Origin: Sphaerobacteraceae bacterium
GTDB taxonomy: Bacteria; Chloroflexota; Chloroflexia; Thermomicrobiales; UBA6265
Direction of reading: 5' to 3'
NCBI GenBank assembly: GCA_016781925.1
Contig: JADDPH010000091.1
Span: forward strand, 1 to 33,016
Length of the DNA: 33,016 nucleotides
The stretch's first letter is position 1; the number at the start of each line of letters is the position of its first letter. Below, piece by piece: positions 7,401 through 15,284 of the stretch. The translations under genes were made by a program, and so were the position numbers. A model generated the notes under the pieces. That model made no database searches, was not told where the DNA came from, and saw only the letters and a program-made list of their open reading frames with translations.

Positions 7401-9385
7401 AGACCCGGGTAATTGTCAAAGGTTGCGGCGAGACTGAATCCAAGTTGGCCGCTGTCCAGCAACTCGTAGAACCGCGTCTGAACCGGGTAGCGCCAGGGGG
7501 AACGGGGAATGGCCGTCGCCACCCGGTTGGAAGACAGGACGTAGTAGTCCACCTGCTCCAGTTTTCGGTAGAGGGATGTTGCCGCTTCCGTCTCCCCGGT
7601 CTCCACCACGGCGTCGCCGAGACTCGCGAAGGCCGCCGCGAGATCCTCGTCCTGCCCGCGCAGTGACCGTGCTGTCGACTGCACGGCCCCCAGCAATGGC
7701 TGGCTGGCCGGCGAGAAGTCGTTTGTCGCGAGATCCAGGCGAGCGGCAAGCGCCTCCCGCTGATCCGTCGACAGGAACCCGAGACTGAGGTCGTTGCGAA
7801 GCATGGCTGCTGCGGCGCCGTGGTCGTCACGTTGAAGGGCCGCAGCGACCTCCGCGGTGGCAGGGTCAACGGCGAGCGCATTCCCGAGAGCCCGCAGATC
7901 CCGCAGCGACGGGTAGTCACGGTAAAGATCGACCGGGACAACCTCGTACTGGCGGTCACTGCCAGTGAGACCCGGTGCGAGATCCTTCGGCAGGGCATCG
8001 TCCCAGTACTCATGACTCAGCGTGCTGCCACTTGGAACCTGGGCGAAGATCCAGCGAGAAGCCTCGATGCGGGGGTTTTCGCGGGCATAAATGGAAACAA
8101 ACGACGCCGTCCAAAACGCGGTCCCAACGAGGAGTGCCATGCCCAGCCCAGCCGCGACACGCCGGCCCGCCCGGCGCTCTGCGATCTTCCAGAGGCTGTC
8201 GAAAGCGAGGCCGGCGCTAATGGCGAGCACGGGCACCAGCGGGGCCAGGTAGCGAAGAAACTTGGTCTCCGGCAGGGCGATCACCAGCCCATACCCCGCG
8301 AGCCAGGCCAGCACGAGGGTCTCGCCGGCCCACCCTCGGCGAAAGAATCGGAGCACGAGCAACGGCACCCCGATGAACGCCAGGGCTCCAGCCACGGGTC
8401 CGAAACCCCACCGGACGAGCTGCTCGATCTGATAGAGGATTGGGGTGGTGCCGATGTACTGGCGGGTGAACGGGACATCGAAGATGCCCCGGACGATATC
8501 CGCTTGCTCCTCGAGTGACGCCCGGTAGACACTCGGGCGGGCGAGGGCGTACGGCTCAAAGAGGGCGAACGAGGCAACCGCCGATAATGCTGCTATGACC
8601 AGGCGCTCCGGTGCCGCGGTAAGCGCCTCTAATGGCCGCTCGCCTGATCGCATCCGGCGCCACACGTCGAATCCAGCGGCAACGACCAGGAGTCCGGCCA
8701 GGGTGAAGACGCTGCCCTTTGTTGCCATTGCCAGCCCGAACGCCGCCCCGGCAGCGGCGAACCAGCGGCGGGAGCCGGTCTCCCCGGCGCGCGTCGCCCA
8801 AAGCAGGCAAAGGGCGACGAAGAAGGTCAGCCAACTATCCGTCGTGAAGAAGTGCGCGAGTTGGATGGTCATTGGTGCCAACGCCGCGACGGCTGCCGCC
8901 GCGAGAGCCGCGCGCCGGTTGAAGGCCCGGGCCGCCAGGAGATAGACGATCAGAACCGTCGCCGTATCGAGGAGTGCCGAGATGCTGCGGCCAATGAGAT
9001 AGACCTTCTCGTAGTCGTGCCAATCCTCCCCGGTGAGGCGGGAGACAGCTTCGGTGGCGGCAGCGGTGACGAAGAGGGGGAGCGCGCCATAGGCGAAGTT
9101 GCGCGGTCGGCCGGTCTCCGGGTCATCGGACCGGGGATTGAGCCCGCTGCGACCCGGATCCAGCAACTCCTCAAGATCGGGAGGCCAATTGAGGTGGAGA
9201 CGGCCGATCATCACGTACTGGACAATGAATCGTTCGTCCGGGTGAAGGTACTGCCCCGAGTCCCAATTCAAGCCATACAGGCGTAGCGCCAGCGCAGCCA
9301 GCAGCATCGCGAGCAGGGCGAGGGCTGTAGGCCGCACCCGGGACAGGGGGCGAAAGGGCGAGTGTGCCATCATCACGGGTGGCAT
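4499..9385 (-). CDS. Giant GT39-like / Chlor_Arch_YYY fusion membrane protein
   Basis: This protein has 1628 residues if started at ATG 9385 (ATG 9373 and 9370 are alternatives). The first ~480 residues are a polytopic dolichyl-phosphate-mannose-mannosyltransferase-like (GT39/GT-C) module. After the first helix comes HPDERF, with the D50/E51 pair typical of the first external loop of GT-C enzymes. A largely soluble stretch (about 480-720) follows. Then comes a second membrane bundle with YYY-family hallmarks: EKPME (878-882), INYYYY (907-912), DLHAH (1026-1030), NAWDVPTY and NWERMNTIFKFYNQ. The C-terminal domain contains LGWDRHERQQR, as in the next gene. The likely role is assembly or transfer of a lipid-linked sugar at the cell surface, but no substrate is known. 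The frame could extend upstream into fmt, which argues for the inner start. Confidence 0.85.
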   Translation of the reverse strand: MPPVMMAHSPFRPLSRVRPTALALLAMLLAALALRLYGLNWDSGQYLHPDERFIVQYVMIGRLHLNWPPDLEELLDPGRSGLNPRSDDPETGRPRNFAYGALPLFVTAAATEAVSRLTGEDWHDYEKVYLIGRSISALLDTATVLIVYLLAARAFNRRAALAAAAVAALAPMTIQLAHFFTTDSWLTFFVALCLLWATRAGETGSRRWFAAAGAAFGLAMATKGSVFTLAGLLVVAAGFDVWRRMRSGERPLEALTAAPERLVIAALSAVASFALFEPYALARPSVYRASLEEQADIVRGIFDVPFTRQYIGTTPILYQIEQLVRWGFGPVAGALAFIGVPLLVLRFFRRGWAGETLVLAWLAGYGLVIALPETKFLRYLAPLVPVLAISAGLAFDSLWKIAERRAGRRVAAGLGMALLVGTAFWTASFVSIYARENPRIEASRWIFAQVPSGSTLSHEYWDDALPKDLAPGLTGSDRQYEVVPVDLYRDYPSLRDLRALGNALAVDPATAEVAAALQRDDHGAAAAMLRNDLSLGFLSTDQREALAARLDLATNDFSPASQPLLGAVQSTARSLRGQDEDLAAAFASLGDAVVETGETEAATSLYRKLEQVDYYVLSSNRVATAIPRSPWRYPVQTRFYELLDSGQLGFSLAATFDNYPGLGPVHIADDAADESFINYDHPAVRIYRKDSLIAKPDYDRLMEQARTQQVSPTREPPSEKLMLHEPVGQLPAVADARWSEALTRNSAMAFVVWITLLVLLQVAGWPLAAIAFRGFGDAGWGFARLIALLIAGYIVWIGASLHIFAFRAVWSGAALLALLVAGWAVRLRWRRGRTAWLVRPEQRRAAFAGEGIFWLVFGLFLLYRYLNPDAWHPIWGGEKPMEFAHLNATLRSASFPPYDPWYAGGYINYYYYGLYLVAFCVKLTGIPSEIAFNLAQPTVIALLASGGYSLTATLGRALSGWRRGAIPAGALGVLFLVGIGNLDGFFRWLLRPDGSGDAFQYWTWAGSRTISWAITEFPYFTALYADLHAHVVALPITLLALAAGYALARNARQFALVVASPGRHAVPVAAVAARFGLLALAVGSLTATNAWDVPTYGALGVVALFMASAHIRPWPRRLAVWVASSALLGGLAYLLFLPFLRHYVALFGSLATTREPTDFWQFADHLGGLLMIAGLGLVVLLVSRRRDAPQMLQQPFLPLLVLAALLLARGLVGTTSPALAETLTAGVVAAAGLTLGLVAWLGAGQRDRLVGQLTLTRLGLLIAAGVASIVIPDGRIVLGLLLLFAAAALAVWLHGRSPAERFLGLMIGTAAAVGAGIEVVFLADDLQGSNWERMNTIFKFYNQLWILLAVSAAALVARMLAVAALGPGPALVTAVSRHRVLGLVRQPLVLSRDAGANAAASTVAPVEADRMWARAGLAVTGMVIIASLFYPLLATSPRLHQRFTPSLGSATLNGLDWMRYGTIRTETDREGTSDEVSFQGDLKAIAWFNDRVDGSAVIAEAAIGPYRGNGSRISNATGLPAVLGWDRHERQQRYPEGIGQRMRDVRQLYDSPDRATKLEVLRRYDVAYVVVGDVERESRGRWNGDNAVRRYASPVGIAAFDGMVGSSLEVAFSADGTTIYRVLPENAA

Positions 9386-9463
9386 TTTAGCGGGGCCGTC
9401 CCGGCGGGTCGAGGCAAATGAGGCCGTTCGAGCGGATTGTGAAGGTTGAGGGACGAGGAGAGC

Positions 9464-10486
9464 GTGAAGTCGAACCAGGACCAGAGTGGCCGAGACGCGC
9501 GAAGTAGGGAGCCAATTCGGGTGGTGTTCTTCGGCACCCCGGAGTTTGCCGTGCCTCCGCTCGAGGCGTTGGCCACGGATCCGGCGTTCCAAGTCGTCAC
9601 GGCCGTCACTCAGCCGGATCGCCCGTCCGGGCGAGGGCGGCGGATGGATTCATCGGCGGTCAAGCGGAGCGCCGAAGCGCTCCAGATCCCGGTCTACCAG
9701 CCGTCAACGCTGCGGGACGCAGCCTCCCGGCGCCCCCTTGAGGAGATGGACGCCGATCTCTTCGTCGTTGCCGCCTATGGCCTGATCTTTGGACCGAAGA
9801 CACTCGCCATCCCACGGGTCGCCTGCGTCAACCTGCACGCGTCGCTCCTCCCGCGCTACCGCGGGGCCAGCCCGATCAGCGCCGCGATCCTCGCTGGGGA
9901 TGATCGGACGGGCGTGTCGTTGATGGTGATGGAGCAAGGACTCGACACGGGACCAGTCATCTCGGCCATCGCGGAGGAGATTCGATCTGATGACACCGCG
10001 ACCTCGCTGACATCCCGGCTGGCAGCTCGTGCGGCCGTCCTCGCGACGGAGGGGCTGCCGCCCTTCGCTCGAGGAGAGATGTCGGCGGTGCCGCAACCGA
10101 GCGGTGCTACGTTGACGAGACCCTTAGCCAAGTCAGACGGGTGGTTGGACTGGGAACGGCCGGCGGAGGCTTTGGAGCGGCAGGTACGGGCGATGTGGCC
10201 CTGGCCTCGAGCCTGGACCACCTTCGGAGACGATGCCCTTCAGGTGCACCAGGCCACAGTGGTGCCCGGCACCGCTGGCGGTGTGCCGGGAACGGTGCGT
10301 GTCGACCGCGGTATGCCGGCGATCGTCTGCGGGAATGAGCTGCTCCGGCTCGATCTTGTCCAGTTCCCGGGTAGCCGCGCCGTGGGCGGGTCTGACGCGG
10401 TCCGGGGCAGAAGGCTCAGGGATGGGGACGTCCTTGGAGGGAGCCCTCCACCACCCCAGCCGCCGCTCCTGGTCGAGGTTGAATAA
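9464..10486 (+). CDS. fmt: Methionyl-tRNA formyltransferase
   Basis: The protein transfers a formyl group from 10-formyl-tetrahydrofolate to initiator Met-tRNA in the cytoplasm. It has 340 residues from GTG 9464, preferred over TTG 9446 because GAGGAG lies 4 bp upstream. The N-terminal Rossmann-like formyltransferase domain begins VVFFGTPEFAVPPL. The catalytic triad is present: N123 and H125 in NLHASLLPRYRG, and D161 in LDTGP. The C-terminal tRNA-binding OB-like domain starts near residue 205 (TLTRPLAKSDGWLDW). It is divergent from the YYY operon, with about 78 bp between start codons. The C-terminus is proline-rich (SPPPPQPPL), which looks lineage-specific. Confidence 0.95.
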   Translation: MKSNQDQSGRDARSREPIRVVFFGTPEFAVPPLEALATDPAFQVVTAVTQPDRPSGRGRRMDSSAVKRSAEALQIPVYQPSTLRDAASRRPLEEMDADLFVVAAYGLIFGPKTLAIPRVACVNLHASLLPRYRGASPISAAILAGDDRTGVSLMVMEQGLDTGPVISAIAEEIRSDDTATSLTSRLAARAAVLATEGLPPFARGEMSAVPQPSGATLTRPLAKSDGWLDWERPAEALERQVRAMWPWPRAWTTFGDDALQVHQATVVPGTAGGVPGTVRVDRGMPAIVCGNELLRLDLVQFPGSRAVGGSDAVRGRRLRDGDVLGGSPPPPQPPLLVEVE

Positions 10487-10561
10487 CGTCCGTGATTCCC
10501 AAACGCCACCCGTGCGCTCTGCGTTTCCCATTGTGCGGATAACATCGATTGTGCGAACAGC

Positions 10562-10589
10562 GAGAGACTACGTCACGCGGCGGTCTCTC
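10562..10589 (+). other. Short inverted repeat downstream of fmt
   Basis: GAGAGAC (10562-10568) and GTCTCTC (10583-10589) form a 7-bp stem with a 14-nt loop in the gap between fmt and the DinB-like gene. There is no run of T after it, so it is not a standard intrinsic terminator. It could be a regulator site for the following gene; nothing else in the sequence supports that. Confidence 0.35.
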
Positions 10590-10657
10590 CTGGTGGCGAT
10601 ATGCTTCCCGCGGGCATCTCGTCACCTCGAGCCCCTCGCCGTCATGGAGGACAGTGG

Positions 10658-11136
10658 ATGGATCTGCTCGATCGCCTGTTGGCCCACGACCACTGGGCCA
10701 CGGCACGTCTCCTGGACCTGAGCCGCGGCCTGACCGACGCGCAGCTGGATCAGCCGTTCGATATTGGCACCGGACGTTGCGCGCAACGTTCGAGCACATG
10801 ATCTTCAACGTCGAGTTCTGGACCGCATTGATGGCCGAGCAGCCGGTCGACGCACAGCGAGAGGACCGCTCACTGGCCGCACTGGTCGACCGCCACGAGC
10901 GCTCCTACGCGACCTTCGCGACCTTCGCGCGCCGGGTCCGCGACGAGCAGCACCTTGACGACACCTTCGTTGACCACTTCGGCGGGCGCATGACATTCGG
11001 CGGCGCCATCATCCACGTCGTCCTCCACGACGCGGAGCACCGCACCGAGGTGCTGCACATCCTCGAACGCCTCGGCGTGCCCAACCTGCCCGAAGTCGAT
11101 CACGGGCTATGGGACCAAACGGCGTGGAGCGCCTAA
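10658..11136 (+). pseudogene. DinB-family protein interrupted by a one-base frameshift
   Basis: The DinB-like fold is a four-helix bundle that binds a divalent metal through histidines; many members act as small thiol-dependent transferases. The first part, from ATG 10658 after GGAGGACA, reads MDLLDRLLAHDHWATARLLD and then hits a stop at 10799-10801. From about 10768 the family continues in the next frame (RTLRATFEHMIFNVEFW ... GGAIIHVVLHDAEHRTEVLH) to the stop at 11136. Restoring one C near 10766-10772 would give the continuous FDIGHRTLRATFEHM. All three expected metal histidines (HDHW, FEHM, DAEHR) survive. It is either a recent pseudogene or a sequencing/assembly error; no slippery heptamer for programmed frameshifting is present. 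Confidence 0.75.
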
Positions 11137-11315
11137 CCTGTCCAGCCGTGCGTACCCAGTTCTATGTCAAGTGCTCCCGAGGCGGAAGCTCGTGTTCGAC
11201 GGCCATCCTGCGCTTGAGGCCGGCCTTCGTGGTGCCTCCCACAACGCCCGGTTTGCAGCCACAGACTCCTTCCCTTACCCTGGTCCGAGATGACACGAAT
11301 CATCGTGCTGAGCGC

Positions 11316-11990
11316 TCACGCCAGTCGCGCCTGCAAGAACGCCATCGTGCGTTCCCAGACCAGTTCGGCCGCCGCCGCGTTGTAAGCATCGGGCCGGTTG
11401 GGCTCGACGAACCAGTGGCCGGTGCCGGGATAGACGTGGAACGTCACCTCGCGCCCCGCCGCGCGCATCTTGGTCTCCAGCGCACGCACGGCCTCCAGCG
11501 GCTCGAAGTCGTCGTGCTCCGCGAAGTGCCCAAGGTAGGCGGCCCGCGCCGTGCTGTAATCACCGTGGTTCGTCCCGTAGACCGCGACGACGGCGCCAAC
11601 ATCGTCCGGCCGCTCCTGCGACAAATGCAGCGCCCAATAGGCGCCCAGGGAGAAGCCGATGACCCCCATCGATGCATCTGCCACCGCCGGCAACCCGCGC
11701 AGGTGATCTGCCGCAGCCTGCACGACCGCCTCCGCCTCGGCCGGCGCACGATCGTGCGCGGCGACCAACGCCTCAGCCTCAGCGATGGACGCCGTCGTCA
11801 CCCCGTCGGCATACAAACTGGGCGCGAGGGCCACGTAGCCTTCCGCTGCCAGCCGGTCGCAGACATCAGTGAAGACGGACGTCAGTCCCCACCAGGCGTG
11901 CAGCACCAGCACACCGGCACCACTACCACTTGCCGGCACCGCCAGATACGCGCGATTGCCCGCTGGCCCAACGTGCAACCACTCGCCCAT
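11316..11990 (-). CDS. Dienelactone hydrolase family alpha/beta hydrolase
   Basis: The 224-residue protein starts at ATG 11990, which has GGAGGTG at ideal spacing; ATG starts at 12017 and 12002 lie upstream of it. It is a cytoplasmic alpha/beta hydrolase without a signal peptide. HAWWGL (31-36) forms the oxyanion region. The nucleophile elbow is GFSLGA with S114, where classical dienelactone hydrolases have cysteine (GxCxGG). A candidate acid is D160/D161 (AEHDDFEP), and the catalytic base is H192 (GTGHWF). The serine makes an esterase or other carboxylic-ester hydrolase more likely than a true dienelactone hydrolase. The substrate is unknown. It converges on the broken DinB gene with 179 bp between them, in which I see nothing recognisable. 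Confidence 0.88.
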   Translation of the reverse strand: MGEWLHVGPAGNRAYLAVPASGSGAGVLVLHAWWGLTSVFTDVCDRLAAEGYVALAPSLYADGVTTASIAEAEALVAAHDRAPAEAEAVVQAAADHLRGLPAVADASMGVIGFSLGAYWALHLSQERPDDVGAVVAVYGTNHGDYSTARAAYLGHFAEHDDFEPLEAVRALETKMRAAGREVTFHVYPGTGHWFVEPNRPDAYNAAAAELVWERTMAFLQARLA

Positions 11991-12822
11991 GCCCACCTCC
12001 ATACGTACATTGAACAAGTGTTCGAGTACAGCGTAGAGGAGGTGGTCCGGTTTGCCAAGTCGGTGCGGCCGAAATGCTTCACCATTACAGGAAACCTTCG
12101 TGAACCTGTGCTTCTTCGAAGCTTTCTTCCACGATTGAACCGCCGGCTTTGGAATAGGCGGGACCGTACGTCACGAACAGGTGTCATCGTGGTGGTCGCA
12201 TGTCTTGCAATCGAGAATCTTCGAGCGCTTCATGTTCATGGCAATGAAATCATGACGCGCAAGTCATCCCTGTCGGTGGTTGGCGAGACGTTGATTCTGA
12301 GACGGGTAAAGACACAGGAAGATCCCTCCAAACGGGCGCAGAGTCGAGCCCCCGAGCGATCTTTCAAAAACGACGTGGCCCACGAGAACGAATGGCGCGC
12401 AGGGAATGTCAGTGGGGGCGAAGGAAGGGGCCGCAGTTCGACATCCGGCCGAAGAGGCACTGGGAGCGTTGGCATGGTGCGGTCCCGGGCGGCGAGCGTC
12501 TGCCCGTTCGCTTCGAGGGATCCCGGGACACGGTTCGCTACGACAACCTGCGACGTGGACATAGCGCGGGTGCTGGCTGGAGCGACACATGAGCGTAGGA
12601 ATTGACCTCCCTGGCTTGAGCCAATGGCGGCGGCAGTCCGGCAGTGACGCATCATCAGCGGCGGCTGGCTGAAAACTGACGGGGCAGGAGGTCCCTCGGC
12701 GTAGACATCCGCCTATACTTCGATCCCAATCGGGACGGCGATCCCCTCTCATAGGGATTGGGCCGGCGCATCCGACAGGGCGCCATGGAAGGGACTCTCG
12801 CGCACATGTCAATCATCACCTG
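11991..12822. other. About 830 bp without a recognisable gene
   Basis: Open frames in this stretch on both strands give low-complexity or arginine/serine-rich translations with no domain I recognise, so I leave them out. Base composition is more mixed than in the flanking genes. The right end carries a possible -10 box TATACT (12714-12719) and the inverted repeat 12725-12762, both probably belonging to the downstream gene. A decayed gene or an unannotated small RNA is possible, but nothing in the sequence shows either. Confidence 0.5.
12725..12762 (+). promoter_or_regulatory. Inverted repeat in the presumed leader of the spermidine-synthase-like gene
   Basis: CCCAATC (12725-12731) pairs with GATTGGG (12756-12762), and GGGA (12732-12735) can pair with TCCC (12742-12745) inside it. 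It lies just after a possible -10 (TATACT, 12714-12719), so it would be at the very start of the transcript. It could be an operator or a leader hairpin. I found no good -35 partner. Confidence 0.35.
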
Positions 12823-14382
12823 ATGGAGTCGAAAGCGATTCAGGACGGCTTCGTACGGTTGATCGTCTTTCTCGGCGGCCTCACCAGCATCGGGCTCGAA
12901 CTGACCACCTCGCGCCTCCTGGCCCCGTACTTTGGCGGGTCAACCTTCATCTGGGCCAACCTCATAGGTCTGACGCTCGCGTACCTCTCTCTTGGCTACT
13001 ATCTCGGAGGGCGACTGGCCGACCTCCGCCCCTCTCCCGAGCTCCTGTTCACCATCACAGCCGTCGCGGCCTTCGCGGTGGGCTTGATTCCCCTTATGTC
13101 GCGTCCGCTCCTCTCCTTCTCGCTGAGCGCCTTTGATGACCTATCGGTCGGTGCCTTCTACGGCTCGCTGCTCGGCGTGCTGCTGCTCACCGGGATCCCC
13201 ACCACCCTCCTCGGGTTTGTCACCCCCTTCGCGATCCGGCTGCGGCTTCGGGCGGTCGCCGATGCTGGGCAGACCGCGGGCGGCATCTATGCGCTGTCAA
13301 CGCTGGGCTCGATCGCGGGAAGCTTCCTGCCCGTGATCGTGCTGATCCCGCTGTTTGGCACCGCGCGCACGTTCCTGACGCTCGGCCTCGCTCTGCTCAT
13401 TCCATCTGCCCTGGCCCTGGTGACCCTTAAGGCGCGCCTGCTCGCGATCCTCTGCATCGTGCTTGGGATCGTGCAAATTGGCGTAGCGACGACGGGTAGC
13501 GCGAGCGCCATTCGTCCCGCCGACCGCGGCAGGCTCGTCTACGAGAGCGAGTCGGAGTACAACTACATCCAGGTCCTGGAGGAAGACGGAGCGTACCTCC
13601 TGGCGCTCAACGAGGGCCACGCCATCCACTCCATCTACGATCCCAACCAGCTTTTGACCCGCGGCCCGTGGGACTACTTCATGGCGGGGCCGCTGTTCAA
13701 TCCGGCAGCGAGTACAGAAACGACAAAGAGCGCATTGCTGATCGGGCTCGCGGGTGGCACCGTGGCCCGTCAACTTACCGCCGCTTATGGTCCCATCCCG
13801 ATTGACGGGGTGGAGATCGACCCGGAGATCGTCCGCGTGGGTCGCGAGTATTTCGGGATGGATGAGCCGAACCTCAATGTGATCGTCGAGGACGGGCGGT
13901 ACTTCCTCCGCACCACCGAGCAGCGCTACGATCTCATCGGCGTGGACGCCTATCGTCAGCCCTACATCCCGTTCCAACTCACCTCGCGCGAGTTCTTTCA
14001 AGAGGTGTCAGATCGCTTAAACCCAACCGGCGTCGCCGTGATCAACGTGGGCCGAACAAGTACGGACTACCGACTCGTCGACGCCATCGCCTCGACCATG
14101 ACCAGCGTCTATCCCCATGTCTACGTGATCGACGTTGAACGCTACAGCAACAGCATCGTCGTTGGTGCTAGCAGCGAGGCGAGTATCGCTAACTTCGCGG
14201 CCAACGCCTCGCTCCTTCCGGTTGACTCCCCACTCCGGGTCGTCGCTGACCGCAGCCTCCTCACCGGGAACATCCGGGAAGTCAGTCCGGGCGGAACGGT
14301 CTTCACGGATGATCGGGCTCCGGTCGAGCAGGTTGTGGACCAGATCATCCTGAATGTGGCCCGGGAGGGAGAAGACGAATGA
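12823..14382 (+). CDS. Polytopic membrane protein with spermidine-synthase-like domain
   Basis: This 519-residue protein belongs to the group usually annotated 'fused MFS/spermidine synthase'. The N-terminal ~230 residues are about seven hydrophobic helices (from IVFLGGLTSIGLELTTSRLL). The C-terminal half is a Rossmann methyltransferase-like fold related to aminopropyltransferases: LLIGLAGGTVARQ (nucleotide-binding glycine loop), DGVEIDPEIV, and DAYRQPYIPFQLTSREFF. It ends with the characteristic TDDRAPVEQ. The substrate is not known, and polyamine synthesis should not be assumed for the membrane-fused forms. ATG 12823 overlaps the stop of a 12-codon frame (12784-12822) and has no obvious ribosome binding site. 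Its 3' end overlaps pgeF by 4 bp (ATGA), so the two are probably translated together. Confidence 0.85.
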   Translation: MESKAIQDGFVRLIVFLGGLTSIGLELTTSRLLAPYFGGSTFIWANLIGLTLAYLSLGYYLGGRLADLRPSPELLFTITAVAAFAVGLIPLMSRPLLSFSLSAFDDLSVGAFYGSLLGVLLLTGIPTTLLGFVTPFAIRLRLRAVADAGQTAGGIYALSTLGSIAGSFLPVIVLIPLFGTARTFLTLGLALLIPSALALVTLKARLLAILCIVLGIVQIGVATTGSASAIRPADRGRLVYESESEYNYIQVLEEDGAYLLALNEGHAIHSIYDPNQLLTRGPWDYFMAGPLFNPAASTETTKSALLIGLAGGTVARQLTAAYGPIPIDGVEIDPEIVRVGREYFGMDEPNLNVIVEDGRYFLRTTEQRYDLIGVDAYRQPYIPFQLTSREFFQEVSDRLNPTGVAVINVGRTSTDYRLVDAIASTMTSVYPHVYVIDVERYSNSIVVGASSEASIANFAANASLLPVDSPLRVVADRSLLTGNIREVSPGGTVFTDDRAPVEQVVDQIILNVAREGEDE

Positions 14383-15284
14383 CTGGGCGGCACTCATCGG
14401 TGATTGACACGGGCAAGACCTCCCCGAGTGACAGATCGGAACGGGTGGCTGTGGCGGAGGATTTGCTAGCCACCCGACTTGCACAAAGTGTCTTGCTGGG
14501 GCAGGTACCCGGCGTGACGCACGGGATCACCGGGCGAGTCGCCGGCCTGGGGGAGGCCGACGGCAACGTGGGCTTTAGCGCGCCGCGCGATGCCGCAGAC
14601 GCGTGGGCGATGCGACGCCTCTGGTGCCAAGCTGCCGGCCTTGATGCCGACGCGCTGGCAACCGTCGGGCAAGTGCATGGAGCCGAGGTCGTGCGGGCGG
14701 ACAGCAGTGATGCTGGACGCGGGGCGCGACCGGGCTCGGGCCGGGTGGGCATCGGTGATGCCCTGATCACCGACCAACCGGGGATCCTGCTGATGACGCT
14801 GCACGCCGACTGTCTGCCCGTGCTGCTTGTCGATCCCGACCGCCCAGCCGTCGCCGCTGTCCACGCTGGGTGGAGGGGAACGGTCGGAGGTGTGGTCGGG
14901 GCCACGGTTCGGGCGATGGGGAGCGCCTTCGGCAGCCAGCCGGAGCGAATCCTGGCGTTCCTAGGACCGGGCGTCGGCCCGTGCTGTTACGAGGTAGGAC
15001 CCGAAGTGGTGGACGCTTGGACCGGCCGAGGCGTGATCGCTGGGACCGATCCACGTAGAGCCATCGCTTCTACGGGGACTGGATCCACCTTTGATCTGAC
15101 AGCGGCGAACGGTCTCCTTCTGCGGGAGGCTGGGCTGGCCGAGGAGCACATCGACGTGCATCCGGATTGCACCCGCTGCCGGGGCGATCGCTGGTTTTCC
15201 CACCGTGGCCAGGGCACCGGCACCGGCCGGTTCGGAGCCATGATCGCCATCACCGCCTCCGGTCGATTGGGAGGAACTCCGTGA
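14379..15284 (+). CDS. pgeF: Peptidoglycan editing factor / multicopper-like YfiH protein
   Basis: This is a 301-residue protein of the PgeF (YfiH, DUF152) family. Family members bind a metal and remove wrongly incorporated residues from peptidoglycan precursors; some also show purine nucleoside or laccase-like activity. The metal/catalytic triad is present: H100 (GQVHG), C145 (HADCLPV) and H162 (VHAGWRG). PGVGPCCYEVG and the C-terminal CTRC...FSHRGQGTGTGR also match the family. The first ~40 residues are a variable extension. The start overlaps the upstream stop as ATGA, and its own stop overlaps the yggS start as GTGA. pgeF followed by yggS is a common bacterial order. Confidence 0.93.
   Translation: MTGRHSSVIDTGKTSPSDRSERVAVAEDLLATRLAQSVLLGQVPGVTHGITGRVAGLGEADGNVGFSAPRDAADAWAMRRLWCQAAGLDADALATVGQVHGAEVVRADSSDAGRGARPGSGRVGIGDALITDQPGILLMTLHADCLPVLLVDPDRPAVAAVHAGWRGTVGGVVGATVRAMGSAFGSQPERILAFLGPGVGPCCYEVGPEVVDAWTGRGVIAGTDPRRAIASTGTGSTFDLTAANGLLLREAGLAEEHIDVHPDCTRCRGDRWFSHRGQGTGTGRFGAMIAITASGRLGGTP

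Noticed and set aside
9386-9592. N-terminal extension of the GT39-YYY fusion overlapping fmt
   Set aside because: The extension is not hydrophobic or family-like and runs through the fmt start; the inner ATG begins just before the first membrane helix.
11109-12605. Long plus-strand open frame of about 500 codons
   Set aside because: It is antisense to the dienelactone-hydrolase-like gene, gives an Arg/His-rich low-information translation, and reflects high GC.
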